Origin: Pseudeuparius sepicola | Lineage: Eukaryota > Arthropoda > Insecta > Coleoptera > Anthribidae | Direction: 5' to 3' | Assembly (NCBI GenBank): GCA_963920635.1 | Contig: OY987305.1 | Location: 12,625,153-12,689,152 of the forward strand | DNA length: 64,000 nucleotides | Shown here: positions 55,740-64,000 of the stretch, piece after piece | Layout of the letters: each line of letters begins with the position of its first letter | Numbering within the stretch: position 1 is the stretch's first letter | Notes under the pieces: generated by a model | Database searches by the model: none | Told to the model about the DNA's origin: nothing | The model's input: only the letters and a program-made list of their open reading frames with translations | Translations under genes and position numbers: made by a program

Positions 55740-56115
55740 GGTGAAGGGGGTAGAATGTTATGTGAATAACCCCGCGCACTGTTCCCACTATAATACTCCT
55801 CCAGATTTGTCCAGACTTCCTCCGACGGCCGGCGGGCGACCTTCTCGAAGGCCGGGCGGCGGAGGCGCGCCACTGGCCGTGGCAACGCCGTGCGCCCGTC
55901 TCGGGCACGGCATCATGGCCGCGACCCAGGTATCTCACGTCGCGTAGACGACGGAGATAAAACTATGCGCCATCGCGCCGCTGCCGCGTCGATGCCGCCT
56001 GCGACGATCCGAAAGGATATCTCGACTCGACGAAGAGCGGTGGAGAAGTTGGCGCAACTACGTCCAACACAAACTACCGAGAGCGGCGATATCTTAGCCA
56101 GGAGTCAGTACATAC
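55740..56115. other. GC- and CpG-rich island cut by a hAT-like element
   Basis: Strong GC enrichment (GACGGCCGGCGGGCGACCTT, GGCCGGGCGGCGGAGGCGCG) begins right after a repeat boundary and ends near the hAT insertion at 56116. Open frames occur on both strands. The best-looking phrase, ATGGCCGCGACCCAG followed by GTATCT, would be a start codon plus a donor, but the peptide is only five residues. I recognise no protein or rRNA in it. Confidence 0.3.
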
Positions 56116-57371
56116 CAGAGCTGGGTCAATTACAATTAAAAACTGACCAATTCCAATTACTTTTGTAGGAATGTAATTAGATCCAATTACAATTCTTTTG
56201 ATATTTTAATATGTAATTGCATTACAATTACAATTACAATTACATACTTGTATTTGGAATTGGAATTGATGTACACAATTACTTTTTCAATTACTTCTTG
56301 TTTGCTTTATTTTCTATTAAATTTGTAGACACCAAAATAAGGTAGGTACTTACCTAGTTACTTAAAAAACCATAACTGATAACTTAACTATATTAAGCAT
56401 TATTTGTTGGGCGATGCAAAAAAATTCTAGTCTTTGTAAATGGCAAATATTCAAATTAAAATAAATAAAATGTACAGAATTTTAATGAACAAAAAGAATT
56501 ATATTCAGTAGGTAACAGTTTAATATAGTAATACCTATGTCTAAAAACACAATGGCCTCCCAGAGTCAATGCTCAGTCTCTATGAAAATAAAACTGAAAA
56601 TATACGGATACATGAATAGAGAAATAAAATAAATCTTTTAAAATGTATACAAAAAAATCTTAAGGCCGTGCCATATGGGCTTTACAAGAGATATAAGAAA
56701 AACAAAAAACAGGCCTCATTGTTAAGAAACTTTGTTAGCTTTCATTATTACCAACATTTCAAAATTATTATCAGTTAGAGCATGCCTTTTGGGGGCATTC
56801 ACAATAGGCATTGACAATAGGCATTATGAATTGACTATTAATATAGTGATAGAGAATAGAGAACAATCGTTATGACTTGCCAGTGCCAGTGACCCGTAAA
56901 TAGTAAATGGGGGTGGCATAAGAAAGAAAACATTATTGCGGACGTTGTCAATGATGACGCATTTATGTTGCATTGCATGTTGTTGGCCAGGTTGGCCCAA
57001 ACAACGTTGCAATATTTCCAAAATGAATCCAGGTTTCCCAGATTAATCAGCTCGGGCCGTCGCCGGTCGGAACCGCAAGAGAACATTGTGTAAGTAATTG
57101 TAATTGAAAAAGTAATTGTAATTGGACAAGTAATTAGAAAAGTAATTGTAATTGAAACAGTAATTGCATTAAAGGAATTTTAAAAAGGAATTGCAATTCT
57201 CAGAAGTAATTGATTTTAAATTACAAGTACATTTCCTTTTTAAAAAGTACTTGATATTAAATTACAATTACTGTCTCTACTTCAAAAGTAATTCCAACTA
57301 TAAGTACAATTCCATGAAAAGGAATTAAGTGACAGTTCAATTACTTTCGCTTAATTACTTGCCCAGCTCTG
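56116..57371. mobile_element. hAT-like element with exact 8-bp target duplication
   Basis: The left end CAGAGCTGGGTCAATTACAA and right end TTAATTACTTGCCCAGCTCTG are mirrored, and the flanking 8-mers are identical: GTACATAC (56108-56115 and 57372-57379). The subterminal regions are packed with AATTAC / GTAATT motifs on both strands (56120-56300, 57080-57360), which could serve as repeated transposase-binding sites. Two minus-strand frames at 56824-57086 lie in the middle, but I see no hAT catalytic or dimerisation block in them, so it is treated as non-autonomous. Confidence 0.88.
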
Positions 57372-57544
57372 GTACATACTTGATATAATTTGTATTATTT
57401 TCCTGGTTGTCAAATCACTTATAAAACTTTTGTTTCCTGGGTATCAACCATCGAAATAATGTGACGGTGTGTTGTCGCAACAAAAGAATTTTTTGTTTCT
57501 TTATTATTAAAACATTTTTTTTCTCATGCATCTCGTATTGCTTA

Positions 57545-57585
57545 CATATGTTTCAATCGAAAAACGATCTTCATCAGACAATAAA
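57545..57585 (-). ncRNA. Hammerhead-like motif, left arm
   Basis: On the minus strand: CTGATGA, an extra A, GATCG-TTTT-CGATT, then GAAAC. Stem II has five pairs including one G-U. The core matches CTGANGA ... GAAA. It is the mirror of the right-arm motif, and here the base after GAAA is C, the more usual state. Confidence 0.55.
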
Positions 57586-58007
57586 ACATTTTAAAATTTA
57601 AAACAATCAATTTTCAAAAAATATACTTACATAAATTTATGTTGTAAAACATTAAACATTTATACATGTTTCAAATTATTTTTAATATTTAGTTTCGAAA
57701 AATGAAACATTTTGGTACGAACCAGCTGACAGCGGTGAAGGATGTGGCGCATTTCGAACGTCGATGCGCCACATCCTCCACCGCTGTCAGCTGGTTTGTA
57801 CCAAAATGTTTCATTTTTCGAAACTAAATATTAATAATAATTTGAAAAATGTATAAATGTTTAAACCAATAAACCATGCCTTTTTTACAACATAAATTTA
57901 TGTAAGTATATTTTTTAAAAATTGATTGTTTTCAATTTTAAAATGTTTTATGTTTAATTGTAGTAATATTAGTTTTTTTATATTTTAGCAGCCTTTAATT
58001 GTAAAAT

Positions 58008-58048
58008 TTTGCTCTGATGAAGATCGTTTTTCGATTGAAAAATATGTA
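58008..58048 (+). ncRNA. Hammerhead-like motif, right arm
   Basis: CTGATGA, an extra A, GATCG-TTTTT-CGATT, then GAAAAA. It has the same stem II as the left arm. The change of C to A after GAAA weakens any stem III. It lies 58014-58040 in the core. Confidence 0.5.
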
Positions 58049-58185
58049 AGCAATACGAGATGCATGAGAAAAAAAATCTTTTAATAATAAAGAAATAAAA
58101 AAAAATTTTTATTGCGACAACACACTGTCACATTATTTCGATGGTTGATACCCAGGAAACAAAAGTTTTATACTTGATATAGGAA

Positions 58186-58459
58186 AAAATTACATAATAA
58201 AATTTTGGCATTTCGACACTATGCGGTCTGGCGAAGTGAACTCCATTATGGGGAGAATATCAGCATGCCTATGCGGGCACTAGATTGCTACTTTTATCAT
58301 TTTTATGGAGTTTCCTTGATTGATAGTTGTCACAAATTTTAAAAATGGTGGTAATTTTTTTTTGTTAACTGTGGGTCCATAATCATTTTTAGCCAAGAAA
58401 TATGTAGGTACTCCTTTTTACAAGCTTTTATTTAACTTCACCTCTTAGTGTGGGTGGAA
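58186..58459. other. No gene recognised
   Basis: Short spacer without a supported ORF or repeat. Confidence 0.4.
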
Positions 58460-58935
58460 TCTTGCAAGCTGAATTAGAACCACTTCCTGACATCCGAGAA
58501 AACGAAAAAGTTTGTGACATCACACTAAATTTAATAGGTATGGCCGCCGCTCCAAGATGGCAGATGATGTATTTTTTGCCAACCCCCTTAATATGGGTAT
58601 CAACTGAAAGGGCTTGAAGAGTAGAAAACGAAAACGTTAGTTACGTCACACTAAATTCAATATGGCCGCCGCTCCAAGATGGCGGATGATATGTTTTTTG
58701 CCAACCCCCTTAATATGGGTATCAAATGAAAGGGCTTGAAGAGTAAAAAAAAATAAAGTTAGTGACATCACACTAAATTCAATATGGCCGCCGCCCAAAG
58801 ATGGCGGATTACATTTTCTTTTCAACATGGGTATCAAATGAAAGGGCTCGAAGGGTAGAAAACAATGACTTCATACGAAATCCAATATGGCGGCCGCCTC
58901 AAGGTGGCTAACTAAATTTCTTTACTACCCTCCTG
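58460..58935 (+). repeat. ~125-bp minisatellite, four units
   Basis: GTGACATCACACTAAATTCA, ATATGGCCGCCGCTCCAAGA and TGGCGGATGATATGTTTTTT, with CCAACCCCCTTAATATGGGT, recur with unit starts near 58514, 58640, 58762 and 58865 (spacings 126, 122 and 103). The last unit has lost about 20 bases. Each unit has a GGCCGCCG ... GATGGCGG pair that can form a small GC hairpin in otherwise AT-rich DNA. Non-coding. Confidence 0.92.
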
Positions 58936-58974
58936 ACATGGGAATCAAATACCTAGGTACTAAAAAGCACAAAA

Positions 58975-59112
58975 TAAAATTGAAAATAAAAAAAACCTTT
59001 TTAAAAACAAGCTTTTATTTAAGCCATGTACTAAAACGAATAAAATAAGTTTTCGTTAAGATAATTAAATTCCAAGTTGCGACAAGTTTTTGCAAATTCA
59101 AAAGCTTGTCGC
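58975..59112 (+). repeat. Dispersed repeat paired with 39640-39770
   Basis: Second copy: AAAACAAGCTTTTATTTAAG, CCATGTACTAAAACGAATAA, AAATTCCAAGTTGCGACAAG, TTTTTGCAAATTC. It has lost the TTATG that precedes TTTTCGTT in the 39.7-kb copy. Confidence 0.85.
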
Positions 59113-59838
59113 TTGTCGAATTGCCAAAAGCGTGCCCCAAAACATCTGTTAATTCCAATTATTCGAAACATAAAATTTTCACCTGCCGCCTTTAAATGTT
59201 ACTGATCAACTGTACCATTTAAAGTAAGAAAAAATCTATATAAACACTCAACCAAAAATTATTCGCTTTCAAAATGGAAAAGATTGAATTTAACAAAATT
59301 TGGACTCCCTATTTCAAGAAAACCAATGGTGTTTTGACCAATTTTCATTTGACATTTCTTTCTTCATTTTGAATGTAGGTACAGTACAATTGATCTGTAA
59401 CATTCAAATGCGGCAGGTGAAAATTTTATGTTTCGAAAAATTCGAGTTAACAGGTGTTTTTGGACACGTTTTGGCAGTTTCAATCCAAACGGTTGTCTTT
59501 ATCGTTATGAAACAAGAATAAACTTTTGTTGCAAATGAAAAGATCCACAAAAACGATGAACCTGCAAGACCAAAAATAGTACAAGTGGCGCTCTTTTGTG
59601 AGATACGTAGAAAGTGACATCTTCATAGCTTATTCTCCATCCTCAAAAACATAGCAGTGATAAATTTCAGTTCAGCAGCATGCTATTGACAATTCAATAT
59701 AAAAAAGAGAACTATAACGCCCTGTATTTCGAAAACAAAGTCCAAACGAGAAAACGTGTATACTACAAAATATCATTATTTTGGCTAGTACTTTTGATTG
59801 TTAACCTTTTCGGCATTAAAAGTGAAACACCCTGTATA
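59113..59838 (+). repeat. GTTAACAGGTGTTTT family, copy 3, with inverted arm
   Basis: GTTAACAGGTGTTTTTGGAC, TTATCGTTATGAAACAAGAA, AAAGATCCACAAAAACGATG and AACGCCCTGTATTTCGAAAA follow copies 1 and 2. The start is folded: TTTTCACCTGCCGCCTTTAA (59179) mirrors CAAATGCGGCAGGTGAAAAT (59406). It ends at the terminus GAAACACCCTGTATATG (59826-59840). The family is therefore another long foldback type. Confidence 0.75.
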
Positions 59839-61550
59839 TGTTATTATATAAGTGGCTCCCTCAAAAAATCACTATTTTTTGTCAGAAAAAATCGGTGTGA
59901 TTGATAGCCCTTCCAGGCCCTTCTTTTGTCACGATGAAAATTTTTATCCATGGCCATCTACGAAAAATATGGCCAAAAATCGGAAAAATTTAAGCTTTTT
60001 AAACTGCTCTAACTTTTTTATTTTTTGAAATAGAGCAAAAAGTTTAACATGAAAATTGTTTGCAACAACCGACAGAATCTACGTATGCCATTAGTTTTGA
60101 TGTGCGGATGTTAAGTATATAACATTACATTTTTCCAGAAATTTGTTCTTCGGAAATTTCCCCTTCACCTAATAAGAATTTTTCATTTTTTGCAAAATTT
60201 TCTTTGAGCCCAAAAAATATAAAGATTTATGTTATTTAATTTAGTACAATATTTGTAAGACTATAATAAAGAAACAACATAATTAAACCGGAACACCCCC
60301 ATATAATTTGTAGGTAATTGTCCTACGATTCGGCCTACTACGACATATTTTTGGCGTCAAAATTAGAGAAATCATATATTAGCGATTTTTTTATAAAAAA
60401 TCTATACGACAGATTTTTCTCACTGCACTGCTCTAGAAAAAATGTAATATATTGTGTTGTAAATTTAAACTGTTTTTCCTGTCATTTTTTTGTCTCTGCC
60501 ATAGTTTTCGATAAATTTGATTTTTTATTTATCGTTCTTTATTGAAATGCAAAAATCTACATCATTTTATTTAGACAAATAGTTACATTTTTAGATTTAT
60601 ATTTGACCAGAACAGACAAAATAAAAATGTCATCAAAGGCCAACTATTATATTGCTGTCTATTTTTTTAAACCTGAAAACAAAAAAGGTGTAATTTTTCA
60701 GTTAAAATATTTTTTTCGTTTACCAATAACTGCAATAAAGTGCAAGGCAGATACAAAAAATCAAGAGACATTTTTGTTTAGAATAAAAAGTAGGTATCTA
60801 AGGTATATTTACCTAACTGTGAAACAAAAAAAATTAGAGGGCTCCTATCAGTAGATATTATTGGTTTGATAAAATAAATTTGCGGTAATACCTACCCACA
60901 TTTCCGCCACTGGCTATTTGGGGAAATTGACATTATTCTATTTTATGACACTTAATCAATGCGTGTGAGCCATTTTGTTTGGAATATTTTAACATCTTGA
61001 AAAATAAAAAATAAAACTTTAGATGTTCGAGTATTCTAACAAATTAAGGCTGCCGTGGGAAAAAAGTTAAATTACCTAACACAAAATCACCTGTTGACGT
61101 CTCCCAGAATAAATAAAAACTGAAGCGCCATGTACAAGGTGTTTTTGGGCTGGTTTTGAAAAATCCTTATTTTCTAACAAATTCATTTTGAATTTTCATA
61201 AATTCACTTAAGAAAAGATAAAAACACCAAATTCAAAATTCAGGTTTCAAATTTTGTATTTCCTAATTTTTAAATTTTTAATAATTTCTTGCATATTATG
61301 TACCTACGCACCCACTAGAAACACTAATCATCGCCGTCAGTTATGGAATTTTAACTTTTAATGATTTTTTAATGTTTAACTTCCTTGATGCCTATAGGTA
61401 TCTACTTTCTGATTTTGTAAATGACGCGATAATTAATTGCTTCTTTAGGTATTCGGTCTTCGAGTTTGGCTTGTTAATATCACTATGGCGCACTTGTATA
61501 TATTTTTACATAGACTTATTTAGCCCAAAATTTTTTTATACTAAGATTAA
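59839..61550. other. No gene recognised; transposon-like
   Basis: The phrases 59850-60180 (CCCTCAAAAAATCACTATTT, GCCAAAAATCGGAAAAATTT) look like transposon interior. Frames of 74-84 codons (59680, 60318, 60603, 61372) are Lys/Phe-rich chance frames. Confidence 0.35.
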
Positions 61551-62998
61551 TACAGGGTGTTTCATTAAGGGCGCAGAGGTACCATATCTCACGAAAAATC
61601 GCTGGAAATTATTTTTAAGTTCCTAAGTCGGCTGCTAGGGGGCGTATTCGCGACAGTAAATTTGAAAAATGAGTTTTCTAAAAAAAAAGACTAATAAAGG
61701 TATATCGAAAATAATTTTATTGCACTCTTCAGCAAATTCGGAACAATCTTGGTTCAGGGTTTTTTGCTCTAGCTCTTCAAATAGAGGTGAAACGGGCAGA
61801 TAAATCTTGACTTTAAAAAATGCTGCTAACTCCGGTTTGGCTTAACCGAATTGGTCGAATTTGGGCTTGTTGAAGACAGCTTTCCTTCTTCTATAAAATG
61901 TAAAATAATGTAAAATAATTACAATTTTCTCGGAAATTTTAAATGCAATGATATATTTATTCTGTTATAATCGAAAAGTAGATTAAATTGACAACAAAAA
62001 ATACCAAAGGGTCAAATCGATATCTTCATTAGTTTTGGAGTTAAAGAATAATTATTCAAAGATTTCCGTGGTTAAGCGTGCCATGAAATAAATAAAAATC
62101 TGCTTGAGCTTTTCGTAAATACCTACCTAACAGCGTATTCACCTTCCACAAGTGGAGCATCTTCAAAACATTGAAAATATACGGCAAGCATATCGTAAGC
62201 CTCGGCATTCGTATAAGGCATTTTTTAATAAATGCAACACAATTTTAATTCAAAATTTACAAAAATCCAAGATTTGACACAAAATACCTACTAATATTAA
62301 AACTTGATTCATGTGACCCTTACTTTTTTGCTTCCCTAAAGACCACACGATTTTGTTCCATATATGGCTTACGAGATGATTTCCGAGATAATTTTATATC
62401 AATACGACAGGTATAAGGTAAGTAAATTAGAAATACGTTTAACGGAATAAAAAGTGAGGAAACTAGCAATTTACGAAAAGCTCACGCAGATTTTTATTTA
62501 TTTCATGGCACGCTTGACCACGGAAATCTTTGAAAACAAATACCTACATTCTTTCAAATAACATGTTAATAATAATTATTCTTTTGGAGATAACTCCGAA
62601 ACTAATGAAGATATCGATTTGAACCTTTGGTATTTTTTGTTGACAATTTAATCTGCTTTTCGATTATAACAGAATAAATATGCCATTGCATTTAAAATTT
62701 CGGAGAAAACTGTAATTAAAGAGAAATTTTTCAAGTTGCGCCCTCTAGCGGTGACCATGAAATTCTAAATGACCTTACTGGACAATCACATAGAAGAAGG
62801 AAAGCTCTCTTCAACAAGTCCAAATTCGACCAATTCCGTTAAGCCAAACCGGAGTTAGCAGCATTTTCACCTCTATTTGAAGAGCTAGAGCAAAAAATCC
62901 TTAACGAAGATTGTTCTGAATTTGCCGAAGAGTGCAATAAAATTATTTTCGATATACCTTTATAGGTCTTTTTTTTTGAGAAAACTCATTTTTCACTT
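61551..62998. mobile_element. Foldback element, ~500-bp arms, right terminus lost
   Basis: TACAGGGTGTTTCATTAAGG at 61551 is the left end. The arms mirror from GAAAAATGAGTTTTCT (61664) / GAAAACTCATTTTTCA (62980) through TAACTCCGGTTTGGCTTAAC / GTTAAGCCAAACCGGAGTTA to TTCGTAAATACC / AATTTACGAAAAGCTC around a ~350-bp loop (62123-62469). The last ~90 bases, including the right terminus, are replaced by a minisatellite at 62996. Confidence 0.88.
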
Positions 62999-63285
62999 CA
63001 ACGGTACGTTAGACGGGGAAATTATTCTACCTCAACGCTGTGTGGGCCCACGAATCTATTAGACTTCAATGCTACATTCGACGGGAAAGCCACTAGATTT
63101 CAACGCTATGTTAGAAGGGAAACTCACCAGACTTCAAGGGGTAGAAAACTAACTTCAACGCTATATTAAAAAATGTGGATTCCAAGATACTTCTGACTTC
63201 AGTTGAAGTTAGACTTCAAAGATACGTTAGACAGGAAACCCATTAGACTTCAACGCTACGAGACCCGACGAACCTTTCAAGGCTA
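62996..63285 (+). repeat. ~35-bp degenerate minisatellite
   Basis: Units of the form AGACTTCAACGCTACGTTAG then ACGGGAAACCCACT start near 62997, 63031, 63064, 63099, 63134, 63213 and 63249. Units are strongly diverged and some are shortened, so it is an old array. It begins exactly where the foldback arm stops. Confidence 0.8.
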
Positions 63286-63359
63286 TGTTAGCCTACACAG
63301 AAAGAGCCCTAAATACGGGAAATAATAATTCTATTGGGCCGCGGTGGCGACGTTTGTAG

Positions 63360-63890
63360 AGTCGGCCAAATTTAACGCGCCTTGTGGATTTTTGAAAAAA
63401 GGCATGGCTTATTACATATTTCGAAAAAAAAAAAACGACATTTTGACGATTTATTCTAATTCGTCTAGCTTCCTTGTTTCTGATTTTAGACAAAAAGTGT
63501 AAATACCAAAATTGGGGGGAATTGTGTCCCCAATGCGTTTATTATGTCCTACTTTCCGTGACAGCTGCCATTTTATAGATATAACACAAACTTGGGTATT
63601 TTGAATAAAAACCATAGTTGGCCATGGTCTCAGAAAATCAGGCATTTTTAAAGGTTTCCAACGATATAATTACTCGATAAGATTATTCAGAAAAATAACG
63701 AAAATAACTATGGTTTCCGTTTAAAAAAACACAACTCCCTCCAACTTTGGTAGTTACACTTTTTATCTAAAATCAGAAACAACAAGGCTAGATGGATTAC
63801 AAATTGCAATAAATCGACAAAATTTCTTTTTTAAATATCTAGTAAGCCATGACTTTTTTCAAAAGTCCAAAAGGCACGTTAAATTGGGCC
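63360..63890. mobile_element. Foldback related to the mariner-type family
   Basis: AATTTAACGCGCCTTGTGGA then TTTTTGAAAAAAGGCATGGC is mirrored by AGTAAGCCATGACTTTTTTC with AAAAGTCC and GGCACGTTAAATT at 63840-63885. Inner arms match through TTCTGATTTTAGACAAAAAG / CTTTTTATCTAAAATCAGAA. GGATTTTTAAAAAAG and GGCTTACTAGATA recall 21318-21350 in the mariner-type foldback (GGATTTTTAAAAAAGTTCGT, CTCACTAGATA), so it is probably a distant relative. Confidence 0.8.
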
Positions 63891-64000
63891 TACAATTTAA
63901 CGCGCCTTGCGGATTTTTAAAAAAAGTATCATGGCTTACTAGATAAGTATTTAGAAACGAAGCTAGATGGGTTGGAATAAATCGCCAAAATTTCGCCACC
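63891..64000 (+). mobile_element. Start of another copy of the 63360 family
   Basis: AATTTAACGCGCCTTGCGGA, TTTTTAAAAAAAGTATCATG, GCTTACTAGATAAG and CGAAGCTAGATGGGTTGGAA restart the left arm immediately after the previous copy and run off the window edge. Confidence 0.7.

Larger units (their letters stand above)
57380..58185. mobile_element. Palindromic Penelope/retrozyme-like element
   Basis: Two arms mirror each other from AAAACTTTTGTTTCCTGGGT ATC on the left to its complement at 58155-58173. They meet at GATGTGGCGCATTTCGAACG-TCGATGCGCCACATCC (57740-57776). ATACTTGATATA occurs at 57376-57387 and again at 58171-58182, just outside or at the edge of the arms, as a possible 12-bp target duplication. 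Each arm contains a hammerhead-like motif. The right arm has ~70 extra bases around 57960. No RT or nuclease remains. Confidence 0.85.

Noticed and set aside
56824..57086. hAT transposase in the 56.1-kb element
   Set aside because: Two minus-strand frames are open, but neither shows the RW, catalytic or C-terminal dimerisation blocks.

Overview
This window looks like intergenic DNA from an arthropod genome, most likely an insect. It is AT-rich and has no operons, long open frames or recognisable host protein families. It is dominated by transposon remains: dozens of short inverted termini of the TACAGGGTG / CACCCTGTA type, mariner, hAT, piggyBac-like, LINE, LTR, SINE and Penelope-like pieces, and a short (CCTAA)n tract of the TTAGG telomere type. 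The order of insect cannot be read from this sequence.

Layout. 0.3-4.2 kb is a large 41-bp satellite in two head-to-head blocks (about 73 monomers forward, then about 23 reversed), with inverted flanks. 5.5-6.0 kb holds a possible small two-exon gene. 9.1-10.3 kb is a complete foldback element, with a broken relative at 15.4 kb. 11.5-17.9 kb holds SINE-like pieces, a 298-bp direct repeat carrying a hammerhead-like motif, two small inverted-repeat elements and a probable solo LTR. 18.6-22.7 kb is a readable nest: a hAT-like element with a perfect 8-bp target duplication lies in the end of a foldback, and two more foldbacks lie inside the hAT, one with a mariner transposase core. 23.8-33.7 kb holds copies of a palindromic Penelope-like family, one carrying reverse transcriptase and GIY-YIG remnants, one interrupted by a TTAA-flanked element, plus a LINE interrupted by a foldback. 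34.1-34.4 kb holds two phase-compatible candidate exons.

37.6-46 kb has more foldbacks, a SINE with a 25-bp target duplication and a hexamer tail, and a second Penelope-like locus. 46.9-47.8 kb has a GC-rich island and a minus-strand ORF that looks like a signal peptide. 48.2-49.9 kb is a decayed LINE. 50.2-57.4 kb has two hAT-like elements with target duplications, a minus-strand mariner pseudogene, a second mariner foldback copy and a second GC-rich island. 57.4-58.2 kb is a Penelope or retrozyme-like palindrome with hammerhead-like motifs in both arms. 58.4-64 kb has two minisatellites and several foldbacks.

No gene here has an assigned host function. The main biological content is mobile-element architecture: most repeats are folded into palindromes, target duplications allow relative insertion order to be read, and hammerhead-like motifs recur in at least three separate repeat lineages.
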